Origin: Paraburkholderia fungorum
GTDB taxonomy: Bacteria > Pseudomonadota > Gammaproteobacteria > Burkholderiales > Burkholderiaceae
NCBI RefSeq assembly: GCF_900099835.1
Contig: NZ_FNKP01000003.1
Location: forward strand, 1,240,001-1,304,000
Reading direction: 5' to 3'
Length of the DNA: 64,000 bases
Shown here: piece by piece, positions 19,880-28,694 of the stretch
Numbering within the stretch: position 1 is the stretch's first letter
Layout of the letters: the number at the start of each line of letters is the position of its first letter
Made by a program: the position numbers and the translations under genes
Notes under the pieces: model-generated
The model's input: the letters and a program-made list of their open reading frames with translations, nothing else
Told to the model about the DNA's origin: nothing
Databases searched by the model: none

Positions 19880-20659
19880 ATGGACAACTCCAACCACGCC
19901 ACCTCACTGAACGCATACGGCGTCAATCAGTCCCAGACTACCGTTCAGGCCAAGGACGGCCCTTGCAACGTGTGGGTGCTGACGCCGGCCGGCGAGGGCC
20001 AATGGCCGGGCGTGATCTTCTACATGGACGCGTTTGGCATTCGCCCCGCGATGCTCCAGATGGCAAGCCACGTCGCGAGCCAGGGCTATGTCGTTCTGCT
20101 CGCCGATCTGTTCTATCGCTTCGGCAGCTACGGTCCGCTCGACCCGAAGGAAGTTCTGAAGGGCGACTTCCGCGCGACGGTCGGCCCGATGATGGCAAGC
20201 ACCGACAACCACCAGGCAGCCGACGACACCGCTGCACTGCTCGCGTACCTCGACAGCCGCACCGATGTGAAGGGCGCGAAAGTCGGCACCGTCGGCTTCT
20301 GCATGGGTGGCGGCATGGCGCTGACGGCGGCGGCCTGGTACCCGGAGCGCGTGGCGGCAGCGGCAAGTTTCCACGGCGGCAATCTCGCCACCGATCTGCC
20401 GACCAGCCCGCACTTGCAGTTGCCGAAGATGAAGGCGGAACTACTCGTGGCTGCAGCGGATCAAGACCATAGCTACCCGCCGGAAATGGCACAGCGTTTC
20501 GACGCTGCTTTGGTCGAAGCAGGCGTCAAGCACAAGAGCGAACTGTACGAAGGAAAATTGCACGGCTGGATGAAGCCGGACATGCCGGTTTTCGACGCCC
20601 CGGGCGCCGAACGCGGCTGGAATGACCTGTTCGCGCTTTACGCGCGTACGCTCGGCTAA
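19880..20659 (+). CDS. dienelactone hydrolase family protein
   Basis: The 259-aa alpha/beta hydrolase is of the dienelactone hydrolase family (carboxymethylenebutenolidase-like). The nucleophile is Cys141 in GFCMGGG, the acid is an Asp in the AADQDHS segment (194 or 196) and the base is His229 in KLHGW. The usual position of the triad is kept, so the enzyme is probably active. The ATG at 19880 follows CCAGGA with good spacing and begins MDNSNHAT; an upstream in-frame extension lacks similarity. No chlorocatechol genes are nearby, so it is more likely a general lactone or ester hydrolase than a dedicated pathway enzyme. Confidence 0.88.
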   Translation: MDNSNHATSLNAYGVNQSQTTVQAKDGPCNVWVLTPAGEGQWPGVIFYMDAFGIRPAMLQMASHVASQGYVVLLADLFYRFGSYGPLDPKEVLKGDFRATVGPMMASTDNHQAADDTAALLAYLDSRTDVKGAKVGTVGFCMGGGMALTAAAWYPERVAAAASFHGGNLATDLPTSPHLQLPKMKAELLVAAADQDHSYPPEMAQRFDAALVEAGVKHKSELYEGKLHGWMKPDMPVFDAPGAERGWNDLFALYARTLG

Positions 20660-20911
20660 GCTCGCGCGTCTGCCGTAGTGCATCCACGCCCCGCGTCGTG
20701 AGGCGGCGGGGCGTGGAGGACGGAAGTGGACCGGCATCGAGCGTTTCAGGCTTTATCCGCAGCAGGGGTGCCGTCACTTACCGGACTTGCCGGCCTCGCG
20801 AGCAATGCAGCGTGCGGCTGCGTACAGGCTGCGTACACAAGGAGTAGATACAGACAGCATTCCGCGTTACCGTGTTTCCGATCAGGTATTCGTTTGAAAA
20901 GGAGATTGTCC

Positions 20912-21808
20912 GTGGCCAATGAGAAGATGCTGTTGCAAATGCGTGAGAAGCAGGGCTTTATCGCGGCGCTCGATCAGAGCGGCGGCTCCACACCAGGCGC
21001 ACTCAAGCTGTACGGTATTCCCGAAAGTGCGTACAGCGGCGACGCCGAAATGTTCAGACTGATGCACGAGATGCGCGTGCGCATCATGACCGCGCCGGCC
21101 TTCACGGGCGACAAGGTGATCGGTGCAATCCTGTTCGAAGCCACCATGAACGGTGACGCGCATGGCAAACCGGTGCCGGCTTTTCTGTGGGAAGACCGTG
21201 GTGTCGTGCCGTTCCTGAAAGTCGACAAAGGTCTCGAAGACGAAGCCGACGGCGTGCGTCTGATGAAGCCGATCCCCGGCCTCGACGCGTTGCTCGAACG
21301 TGCAGTCGGACTCGGTATCTTCGGTACGAAAATGCGCTCGGTCATCAACGATGCGTCGCCATCGGGCATTGCCGCGATTGCGCGACAGCAGTTCGAGATC
21401 GGCGCGCAGATCAGCAAGCACGGCCTCGTGCCGATCCTCGAACCCGAAGTGTCGATCAAGTCGCCGAACAAGGCCGCTGCAGAGGACATTCTGCGCACGG
21501 AACTGCTGAAGGGGCTCGACGCGTTGCCGGAAGACAGCCCCGTGATGATCAAGCTGACCATACCGGACGTCGCGGATTTCTATCGCCCGTTGATCGAGCA
21601 TCCGCGCGTTGTGCGCGTCGTGGCGCTGTCGGGCGGTTATACACGCTCCGACGCATGTCAGCGGCTTGCCAAAAATCACGGCATGATCGCGAGCTTCTCG
21701 CGCGCGTTGATCAACGACCTGCGCGAGCAGATGAGCGACGCTGAATTCGATCAGGCGCTGAAGCAATCTGCCGACGAGATCTACGACGCGTCCGTCAACA
21801 AGGTTTAA
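20912..21808 (+). CDS. fructose-bisphosphate aldolase, class I (bacterial COG3588 type)
   Basis: This is a metal-independent Schiff-base aldolase that splits fructose 1,6-bisphosphate, 298 aa. Diagnostic segments are GFIAALDQSGGSTPGALKLYG, GVVPFLKVDKGL and LVPILEPEVSIKSPNK (Schiff-base lysine region), and VALSGGYTRSDAC, which binds phosphate. The start is GTG 20912 (VANEKMLL), with AAAAGGAG 8 bases upstream; the longer open frame to 20726 is unsupported. It is monocistronic and is followed by a strong terminator. Most Burkholderia also have a class II enzyme, so this may be a secondary aldolase. Confidence 0.9.
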   Translation: MANEKMLLQMREKQGFIAALDQSGGSTPGALKLYGIPESAYSGDAEMFRLMHEMRVRIMTAPAFTGDKVIGAILFEATMNGDAHGKPVPAFLWEDRGVVPFLKVDKGLEDEADGVRLMKPIPGLDALLERAVGLGIFGTKMRSVINDASPSGIAAIARQQFEIGAQISKHGLVPILEPEVSIKSPNKAAAEDILRTELLKGLDALPEDSPVMIKLTIPDVADFYRPLIEHPRVVRVVALSGGYTRSDACQRLAKNHGMIASFSRALINDLREQMSDAEFDQALKQSADEIYDASVNKV

Positions 21809-21849
21809 TCGGGCGAGTCGAACAAAGCGTTCATTCGCTCGTCGATTCC

Positions 21850-21878
21850 GGGCCGCTTTTCAGCGGCCCGTTTTCTTT
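21850..21878 (+). terminator. intrinsic terminator after the class I aldolase gene
   Basis: The 8-bp arms GGGCCGCT and AGCGGCCC surround a 4-nt loop and are followed by GTTTTCTTT. This is a textbook rho-independent terminator placed 40 bp after the aldolase stop. Confidence 0.88.
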
Positions 21879-21949
21879 AAAGCGCGCCGGCGCAATCCAG
21901 GCGCCGACGCTCCAGCTACACAGACGGGCGCATTCATTCGCCAGTCCAC

Positions 21950-22240
21950 TCAACTGCTGCATACCGATTTCACGATCGACGGAAACTCCGAGTGCGACAA
22001 ATGCGCGCGCGCCTGGCCGCAGCGGAACGCCTGAATCTCGGCGCGATTGGCCGGCGGCGACGGGTACGTGTACATCTCGTCATTGGCCATCGTGCCGGTC
22101 AGAAAGGCCCGGTACAGCTCCTGGCGAACCTGCAGGCGGCTGATTCCCGTCGGGGCGGATTGTGTCGGCACGGCAAACGCCGAGGCGGTGGGCAGGGCGA
22201 TTGCGCTTGCGATCAGAAGCAGGGAAAGGGTTCGTTTCAT
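21950..22240 (-). CDS. small exported protein, DUF4148-like
   Basis: The 96-aa protein has a clear signal peptide (MKRTLSLLLIASAIALPTAS, cleavage near AFAVP). The mature part is about 70 residues and includes ISRLQVRQELYRAFLTGTM, which resembles the short DUF4148 repeat common in exported Burkholderia proteins. Two cysteines (in RCGQ and SVCSS) could form a disulfide. The start at 22240 is set by the signal peptide; the frame is open upstream. It is divergent from the response-regulator gene and has the shared regulon motif 101 bp upstream. Its function is not known. Confidence 0.62.
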   Translation of the reverse strand: MKRTLSLLLIASAIALPTASAFAVPTQSAPTGISRLQVRQELYRAFLTGTMANDEMYTYPSPPANRAEIQAFRCGQARAHLSHSEFPSIVKSVCSS

Positions 22241-22341
22241 GGCGTGGAAAGACTCCAGAGGGTTGATCCGATGCGGTTTCGCACCGTGTGGGACAGCGTG
22301 CAGCCATATTTGCAGAGCGGCCCCGGGAAGCTTGCTGCCGA

Positions 22342-22359
22342 AACATGAAGCTTCCTTTA
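22342..22359 (-). promoter_or_regulatory. regulon motif, copy B (upstream of the DUF4148-like gene)
   Basis: On the minus strand the sequence reads TAAAG-GAAGCT-TCAT-G-TT, matching TAAAG-N6-TCAT-N-TT exactly. It points toward the DUF4148-like gene, 101 bp from its start codon. It is one of four matching sites in the 22-32 kb efflux locus. Confidence 0.6.
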
Positions 22360-22434
22360 GCGATCCCTCCAGCGCTTCACAGGTGCGCGTTAGACGCCTT
22401 CCAGCATGAGGCGGCCACACAACCGGCCGCAACC

Positions 22435-22452
22435 TAAAGGATTTCTCATCTT
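22435..22452 (+). promoter_or_regulatory. regulon motif, copy D (upstream of the response regulator)
   Basis: TAAAG-GATTTC-TCAT-C-TT lies on the plus strand, 72 bp before the response-regulator start. If the regulator binds it, the operon would be autoregulated, as is common for OmpR-family systems. Confidence 0.55.
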
Positions 22453-22524
22453 CACGGTTAATGGCTTTGCGATACTGTCGGCTGTTCTCATCGAAGGCCG
22501 ATGCTCGCAGCGGAGGCGTTAGCC

Positions 22525-23202
22525 ATGACCAGAATCCTGACGATTGAAGACGACCCGATCGTGGGTCGCGACATTACCGATACGTTGCGCGACGCCGGTT
22601 TCGACGTGGAGTGGGTACGCACGGGGCAGGAGGGCATCGCCCGCGCGGTGGACCCCGTGTTCGACGTGATCACGCTCGACCGCGTGTTGCCCGGCATCGA
22701 CGGCCTGACGATCGTCAAGACGATTCGCGGCGTGGGCATCGAGACGCCGGTGCTGATGATCAGCGCGCTATCCGATGTCGATGAGCGGGTGAGCGGACTG
22801 CTGGCAGGCGGCGACGACTACATCGCCAAACCCTTCGCACCCGATGAGATGAAAGCGCGCGTGCAGGTGCTGCTGCGTCGCCGTGGCCGCTTGCAACAGC
22901 CGGTCGCCACGATGCTCAAGGTCGACGATCTGGAGATCGACCTGATCGCGCGTTCTGTGCGGCGCGCGGGTCAGGAAATCGCGTTGCCGCCGGTCGAATT
23001 CAGGCTGCTCGAATACCTCGCGCGCAACTCCGGCCAGATCGTCACGCGGACGATGATCTTCCAGTCTGTCTGGGACATGCACTTCGATCCGGGGACGAAC
23101 CTGATCGAGGTGTACATCGGCCTGCTGCGCAAGAAAATCGACACCCAGGGCATGCGGCCGTTGATCAAAACCGTCCGCGGATCGGGTTACATGCTGGGCT
23201 GA
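22525..23202 (+). CDS. OmpR-family response regulator
   Basis: The 225-aa regulator has a complete receiver domain: acidic residues E8, D9 and D10, phosphoacceptor D52 (in VITLDRVLPG), and the conserved Lys in YIAKPF. A winged-helix DNA-binding domain follows from about residue 130 (LPPVEFRLLEYLARNSGQIVTR, ending KTVRGSGYML). ATG 22525 is chosen because CGGAGG lies 8 bases upstream; an in-frame start at 22501 is less likely. It is followed at once by a histidine kinase gene. It probably controls the RND pump at 25.5 kb through the shared motif. Confidence 0.92.
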   Translation: MTRILTIEDDPIVGRDITDTLRDAGFDVEWVRTGQEGIARAVDPVFDVITLDRVLPGIDGLTIVKTIRGVGIETPVLMISALSDVDERVSGLLAGGDDYIAKPFAPDEMKARVQVLLRRRGRLQQPVATMLKVDDLEIDLIARSVRRAGQEIALPPVEFRLLEYLARNSGQIVTRTMIFQSVWDMHFDPGTNLIEVYIGLLRKKIDTQGMRPLIKTVRGSGYMLG

Positions 23203-23211
23203 GAGATGACT

Positions 23212-24573
23212 ATGAGTCTGTGGCGCACGACGATTTTCCGCCTGTTGCTGATGTTCGCGCTGGTGTTCGCGGTGTCGATGTCGGGGCTGGTGTATCTGAA
23301 CTACTGGAAATCGGCGTCCTATACCGCGACCCAGGCGGATTACAACATCAACTGGCAGTTCGCTTACTTTTCGTCGCTGCCAGTCGATCAGATGCCGACG
23401 CAGATTGCCGCGCATATCCGCAGTGAAATGCACCGTCCGACGAATTACTATGGCCTGTTCGCCGCGGACCGCACATGGATTGCCGGCGACATCGTCGCGC
23501 TGCCCAAAGACGTGATCGCCGATGCCGACGGCGTGTGGAGCAAGCCCGAGTTGAACGGACAGTCGAGCGCCCGGCCCGAGTACATGCGCACCAAAGCCAT
23601 GCGTCTCGCGGATGGCAACGTGCTCGTCATTTCTCGCGACGTCGACGAAATGGCACGGCTGCGCGGCTATATGCTCGGCGGCCTCGCATGGAGCGCGGCA
23701 ATCGTGATGCTGGGCGGCCTGGGCGTGGGGCTGCTGGTGTCGACGGCGCAACTGCGGCGCGTCAACGAGGTGCGACGCGTGGCGCAACAGATTGCACTCG
23801 GCGATCTCGACGCCCGCTTACCCGATGCGGGCCGCGACGAAATCGCGTGGCTGTCGCAGATTGTCAATCACATGCTCGACGAAGTATCGCGGCTGATGCG
23901 CGAAGTGAAGGGCGCTTGCGACGGCATCGCACACGATCTGCGCACGCCCGTGATCCACATTCGTTCGCTGCTCGCGCGTATTCCAACAGAAGGTATGGCT
24001 GCCGAAGACGCGCAACTCGTCGATCAGGCATTCGACGAAGCAGACGAAGTACTAAAACGCTTTGCCGCCATCATGCGCATTTCCGAAATCGAGTCGATGA
24101 ACCGGCGAAAAGGCTTCTGCGATGTATCGATGGAAGACCTTTGCCGTAAGGTGGGCGACCTGTACGCTCCGGTTGCCGCCGCCCGGCGTGTGCAACTGGT
24201 GCAGGATCTGCAAAGCGTACCGATGGTGCGTGCCGACTATCCGCTGATGTTCGAAGCGCTCGTCAATCTGCTCGACAACGCGATCAAATTCACGCCGGAA
24301 GGGGGACGTGTGCAGCTTTCCGTCAGCGCCGCGTCTGACGGTCCGCGCATTGTCGTTCAGGATAACGGTCCCGGCATTCCCGACTCGGAGCGGCTGGCGG
24401 TTTTCCAGCGCTTCTATCGAAGCGAATTGACCAGCACCGTGCCCGGTTCCGGGCTTGGGTTGTCGGTCGTGCAGGCGGTCATGCATCTGCACGAGTTCGA
24501 ACTGAGCTTGTCGGATGCGATGCCGGGACTGTGCGTCACACTCGACTGCTGGCAGCATCGCACTCGCGCATAA
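23212..24573 (+). CDS. sensor histidine kinase
   Basis: This inner-membrane kinase of about 453 aa is partner of the preceding regulator. It has one membrane helix at the N-terminus, a periplasmic domain of about 130 residues, a second helix (AAIVMLGGLGVGLLVS) and a HAMP linker. The dimerisation domain has the phospho-His in GIAHDLRTPV. The ATPase domain shows the N-box LVNLLDNAIKF, G1 VQDNGPGIP and G2 GSGLGLSVV. ATG 23212 has GAGAG at a usable distance, while ATG 23206 abuts it. The sensed signal is not evident from the periplasmic part. Confidence 0.9.
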   Translation: MSLWRTTIFRLLLMFALVFAVSMSGLVYLNYWKSASYTATQADYNINWQFAYFSSLPVDQMPTQIAAHIRSEMHRPTNYYGLFAADRTWIAGDIVALPKDVIADADGVWSKPELNGQSSARPEYMRTKAMRLADGNVLVISRDVDEMARLRGYMLGGLAWSAAIVMLGGLGVGLLVSTAQLRRVNEVRRVAQQIALGDLDARLPDAGRDEIAWLSQIVNHMLDEVSRLMREVKGACDGIAHDLRTPVIHIRSLLARIPTEGMAAEDAQLVDQAFDEADEVLKRFAAIMRISEIESMNRRKGFCDVSMEDLCRKVGDLYAPVAAARRVQLVQDLQSVPMVRADYPLMFEALVNLLDNAIKFTPEGGRVQLSVSAASDGPRIVVQDNGPGIPDSERLAVFQRFYRSELTSTVPGSGLGLSVVQAVMHLHEFELSLSDAMPGLCVTLDCWQHRTRA

Positions 24574-24584
24574 AGGAACCGGAC

Positions 24585-25271
24585 ATGCGGATTGTTTGCG
24601 TGGGAACCAGCGGCGCGCAGCGCTATCTTGCGGAAGCACTCGCTGAGTCGAATCACAGCGTCGTCCAATTCAACCATTTCGACGATGCCGCTTATCTGGC
24701 GAGCGCCGAGCATGTCGATGCGATCATCGTGCTGACCTCGGGCGGCGCATCCGACGCAGCGCGAGCGTTTGCCGTGCGTCCCGCTCATACGGTGCTGGTG
24801 GTGATCGACCGCCAAGGTCAGAAGGACGCCCGCGTGGCCGCGCTCGAAGCGGGTGCCGATATCTGCCTGGATCATCCGTATGAATATGCGGAACTGCACG
24901 CGCGATTGCAGGCGCTTTGCCGTCAGCGCGATCATGCGGCATTGGCTGCTGCGAGACCCTTAACACCGTCTGCTGCGTTCACGCGACCGCTCCTCTCTCC
25001 GGCCACTCGCAGCCTCGTCGGTCGCGATGGCGACCAACTGCTTTTACGCAAACGAGAGTATCTGTTGATGGACCGGCTGCTGCGTGTGCCCGGCGAAGCC
25101 GTCGCGCGCGACGAACTGGTCGACTATATTTTCGGCGAAGCCGATGCCGACACCACGTCGCTTCATCTGCTCGTGTCGAGGTTGCGCGCCCGTCTATCCC
25201 AGACCAATCTGCCCATCACGTTGATGACCGTGCCGAAGCTCGGCTATCGCGCCGTCGTGAATGCGGACTAG
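24585..25271 (+). CDS. response-regulator-like protein with a degenerate receiver domain
   Basis: The 228-aa protein has the two-domain plan of an OmpR-type regulator, but its receiver lacks the key residues. The first strand reads IVCVGTSG with no acidic pair, the position of the phospho-Asp is Leu50 (DAIIVLTSGG), and the conserved Lys is replaced by His in LDHPYEY. The C-terminal winged helix looks intact (LRKREYLLMDRLLRVPGEAVARDELVDYIFG, then LHLLVSRLRARL). The gene follows the kinase by 11 bp, behind AAAGGA. Atypical receivers of this kind are phosphorylation-independent regulators in other bacteria. Here it may modulate the partner regulator or directly bind DNA. Confidence 0.8.
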   Translation: MRIVCVGTSGAQRYLAEALAESNHSVVQFNHFDDAAYLASAEHVDAIIVLTSGGASDAARAFAVRPAHTVLVVIDRQGQKDARVAALEAGADICLDHPYEYAELHARLQALCRQRDHAALAAARPLTPSAAFTRPLLSPATRSLVGRDGDQLLLRKREYLLMDRLLRVPGEAVARDELVDYIFGEADADTTSLHLLVSRLRARLSQTNLPITLMTVPKLGYRAVVNAD

Positions 25272-25333
25272 CTGTTTGCATCAGGCAAGCGGCTCGCTAC
25301 ACGCGCGCTGACGAAGCGCGTTGTTCCCTTCAC

Positions 25334-25351
25334 TAAAGATTCCTTCATCTT
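25334..25351 (+). promoter_or_regulatory. regulon motif, copy A (upstream of the RND efflux operon)
   Basis: TAAAG-ATTCCT-TCAT-C-TT lies on the plus strand, 121 bp before the RND transporter start. The wider region around it (to 25358) matches copy C at 32.35 kb in 23 of 24 bases. Confidence 0.65.
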
Positions 25352-25472
25352 TGCGCCACGGCGGCCTTTAACGGCGATCGCAAAATGACCCGGCATGTCC
25401 TGGATCGGCCTTCACTGATCGGGGAACGAGGTCCGTGTTCTGGCGGACTTCACTGACCGGAGCTCGTATTCG

Positions 25473-28400
25473 ATGTTAAGGCTTGTCCGTCTCGCGCTAT
25501 CGAAGCCGCACACGTTTGTGGTCATGGCGCTGCTTATCCTGATCGTCGGGCCGCTCGCCGCGATGCGAACGCCGACCGATATCTTTCCCGACATCCGCAT
25601 ACCGGTGATCAGCGTGGTGTGGCAATACACGGGGCTGCAGCCGGGCGATATGTCCGGGCGAATCGTGACCTACTACGAGCGCTCGATCGGCACGACCGTC
25701 AACGATGTCCAGCATATCGAGTCGCAGTCGTACCGCAGCTACGGCATCGTCAAGATCTTCTTCCAGCCGTCGGTGGATATTCGCACCGCCACGGCCCAGG
25801 TCACGTCGATCTCGCAGACGGTGCTCAAGCAGATGCCGCCCGGCACCACCGCGCCGCTGATTCTGAACTACAACGCGTCGACGGTTCCCGTGCTGCAGAT
25901 CGCGTTGATGAGCGATCGTCTCGACGAGCAGAAGCTCGCCGATTACGCGACCAACATCATTCGTCCGCAACTGTTGAGCGTGGCGGGTGTGGCGATTCCG
26001 ACGCCATACGGCGGCAAGACACGTCAGGTGCAGATCGATCTGAATCCGGCCGAACTGGTCGCGCATGGTTTGTCGGCGGAAGACGTTGCGACCGCTCTCG
26101 CGCGGCAGAATCAGATCATCCCGGCTGGTACGCAGAAAATCGGCGACTTCGAATACAACGTGCACCTGAACAACAGCCCGTTGTCGATCGACGCATTGAA
26201 CCGCCTGCCGATTAAATCCGTCAGTGGCACCACGGTGCTGATGCGCGATGTCGCGCACGTGCGCGACGGCTTCGGCCCGCAGGGCAACATCGTGCGAGTC
26301 GACGGACACCGCGCGGTGTTGATGAGCGTGCTGAAAAGCGGCTCCGCTTCGACACTCGATATCGTCAGCGGTATCAAGGATCTGCTGCCTGGCATCAAGG
26401 CCACATTGCCGGCAGGTTTGAAGCTCGTCGTGATGGGCGACCAGTCGGTATTCGTGAAGGGCGCGGTGACGGGCGTGGCGCGCGAAGGCGTGATTGCGGC
26501 GGCGCTGACCTCGTTGATGATTCTGCTGTTCCTCGGCAGCTGGCGTTCGACGCTCATCATCGCGACCTCGATTCCGCTCGCGGTGCTGGCGGCGATTGCC
26601 GGACTCGCCGCGCTCGGCGAAACGCTGAACGTGATGACGCTGGGTGGCCTCGCACTCGCCGTCGGCATTCTGGTCGACGACGCGACCGTCACCATCGAGA
26701 ACATCAACTGGCATCTGGAGCAAGGCAAGAACGTGCGCGACGCGATTCTCGACGGCGCGGCGCAGATCGTGACGCCCGCATTCGTGTCGCTGCTGTGTAT
26801 CTGCATCGTATTCGTGCCGATGCTGCTGCTCGACGGTGTCGCGCGATTCCTGTTCGTGCCGATGGCCGAGGCCGTGATTCTGGCGATGGTGTCGTCGTTC
26901 ATTCTGTCGCGAACGTTGGTGCCGACGCTGGCCATGGCGCTGTTGAAGCCGCATGCGCATCTGCAGGATGGTCACGACAGCGAGCATATGGCGGTGTCGA
27001 ATCATCCGCTTGCGCGTTTTCAGCGCGGTTTCGAAGCGTCGTTCGAGAAATTGCGCGCGGGCTATTCGGGACTGTTGCATCTGGCGGTGGCGAATCCGCT
27101 GCGCTTTGCGGCGGGGTTCATCGTCGTGACGCTGGTGTCGTTCGCGACTTTGCCGTGGCTGGGCATGAACTTCTTCCCCGATATCGACGCGGGCGAAATC
27201 GCGCTGCATGTGCGTGCGCCGGTCGGCACGCGGGTCGAACAGGTCGCGGCATTGCTCGACCGTGTGGAGGGCAGCGTGCGCCAGGTGATTCCGCCTGCCG
27301 CCGTGGACAGCATCATCGACAACATCGGCTTGCCGGGCAGCGGTATCAATCTCGCATATAGCAACAGCGGCACGATCGGCCCGCAGGACGGCGACGTACT
27401 GATCGGCCTGACCGGCAAGCACGCACCCACCGCGAGCTACGTGAAGACCTTGCGCGAACGCTTGCCCGCGATCTATCCCGGCGTGACGTTCTCGTTCCTG
27501 CCCGCCGATATCGTCAGTCAGATTCTGAATTTCGGTGCACCGGCTCCTATCGATATCCAGGTGTCGGGCACCAACGAAGCCGGTAATCGCCGCTACGTCG
27601 AGGCACTTTTGCAACGCGTGCAGCACGTGCCGGGCATTGCGGATGCGCGTATCCAGCAAGCGTTCGACTATCCGCAACTGAGCGTGAACGTCGACCGTAT
27701 TCTCGCGGACCAGCTCGGCGTGACCGAGCAGGACATCTCGAATGCGACGGTCGCAAGTCTGTCGGGCACCTCGCAGGTCGCGCCGACTTTCTGGCTCGAT
27801 CCGCGCAATGGCGTGTCGTATCCGATCGTCGCGCAGACACCGCAATACCGGATGACCACGCTCGATTCGCTGCGCACAATGCCCGTCAGCGGCACCGGCG
27901 GCGCGCAGCTGCTCGGCGCACTCGCGACGATTCACCGTGGCGTGACCAGCGCAGTGGTGTCGCACTACAACATCATGCCGCTGGTCGAGATTTACGCGAC
28001 GCCGCAAGGCCGCGATCTGGGCGGCGTCACCGACGACATCGGCGAAATCGTGCGGCAGATGCAGCCGCAATTGCCGGTCGGCTCGCACGTGACGATTCGC
28101 GGCCAGGTGCAGACCATGCACAGCGCGTTCGCGGGCCTGCTGCTCGGCCTGGCCGGTGCGGTGCTGCTGATCTATCTGCTGATCGTCGTCAACTTCCAGT
28201 CGTGGCTCGACGCCGCCGTGATCGTCTCGGGCCTGCCCGCTGCATTGGCGGGCATCGCGTGGATGCTGTTCGTTACGCACACGAGTATCAGCGTCCCGGC
28301 GCTGACCGGCGCGATTCTATGCATGGGCGTCGCGACTGCGAACAGCATTCTGGTCGTCAGCTTCGCGCGCGAGCGGCTGGTGGCGACGCAGGACTCCGTC

Positions 28401-28694
28401 AAGGCCGCACTGGAAGCAGGCTTCACCCGCTTCCGTCCGGTATTGATGACGGCGCTCGCGATGATCATCGGCATGGCGCCGATGGCGCTCGGTCTCGGCG
28501 ACGGCGGCGAGCAGAACGCGCCGTTGGGACGCGCGGTGATCGGCGGCTTGATCTGCGCGACGATGGCCACGCTGATGTTCGTGCCCGTGGTGTTCAGCTT
28601 CGTGCATCGACGCAAGACTGCGGATAGCGCCGCGAGTGGCCATGACCAAAAAGACGACGTGACTGTCAACGAGGAAAACCATGTCAACCAATGA
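25473..28694 (+). CDS. RND-family efflux transporter, inner-membrane permease
   Basis: This is the proton-driven drug or metal exporter subunit of a tripartite pump, 1073 aa. It has the RND plan: an N-terminal helix, a large periplasmic loop, helices 2-6, then a repeat of the same arrangement. The proton-relay Asp pair is present in GILVDDATVTIENI (about residues 402-403), and the second half shows LGMNFFPDIDAGEI and the closing helices GMAPMALGLG. The substrate is not readable. It is the first gene of a pump operon with the adaptor (14-bp overlap) and outer-membrane factor. The inner-membrane gene coming first, before the adaptor, is unusual but known. Confidence 0.93.
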   Translation: MLRLVRLALSKPHTFVVMALLILIVGPLAAMRTPTDIFPDIRIPVISVVWQYTGLQPGDMSGRIVTYYERSIGTTVNDVQHIESQSYRSYGIVKIFFQPSVDIRTATAQVTSISQTVLKQMPPGTTAPLILNYNASTVPVLQIALMSDRLDEQKLADYATNIIRPQLLSVAGVAIPTPYGGKTRQVQIDLNPAELVAHGLSAEDVATALARQNQIIPAGTQKIGDFEYNVHLNNSPLSIDALNRLPIKSVSGTTVLMRDVAHVRDGFGPQGNIVRVDGHRAVLMSVLKSGSASTLDIVSGIKDLLPGIKATLPAGLKLVVMGDQSVFVKGAVTGVAREGVIAAALTSLMILLFLGSWRSTLIIATSIPLAVLAAIAGLAALGETLNVMTLGGLALAVGILVDDATVTIENINWHLEQGKNVRDAILDGAAQIVTPAFVSLLCICIVFVPMLLLDGVARFLFVPMAEAVILAMVSSFILSRTLVPTLAMALLKPHAHLQDGHDSEHMAVSNHPLARFQRGFEASFEKLRAGYSGLLHLAVANPLRFAAGFIVVTLVSFATLPWLGMNFFPDIDAGEIALHVRAPVGTRVEQVAALLDRVEGSVRQVIPPAAVDSIIDNIGLPGSGINLAYSNSGTIGPQDGDVLIGLTGKHAPTASYVKTLRERLPAIYPGVTFSFLPADIVSQILNFGAPAPIDIQVSGTNEAGNRRYVEALLQRVQHVPGIADARIQQAFDYPQLSVNVDRILADQLGVTEQDISNATVASLSGTSQVAPTFWLDPRNGVSYPIVAQTPQYRMTTLDSLRTMPVSGTGGAQLLGALATIHRGVTSAVVSHYNIMPLVEIYATPQGRDLGGVTDDIGEIVRQMQPQLPVGSHVTIRGQVQTMHSAFAGLLLGLAGAVLLIYLLIVVNFQSWLDAAVIVSGLPAALAGIAWMLFVTHTSISVPALTGAILCMGVATANSILVVSFARERLVATQDSVKAALEAGFTRFRPVLMTALAMIIGMAPMALGLGDGGEQNAPLGRAVIGGLICATMATLMFVPVVFSFVHRRKTADSAASGHDQKDDVTVNEENHVNQ

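Noticed and set aside
25497..28280. A 927-codon open frame antisense to the RND transporter gene
   Set aside because: Same cause: stop codons are rare on the opposite strand of a high-GC gene. The product is His/Arg-rich with no recognisable family.
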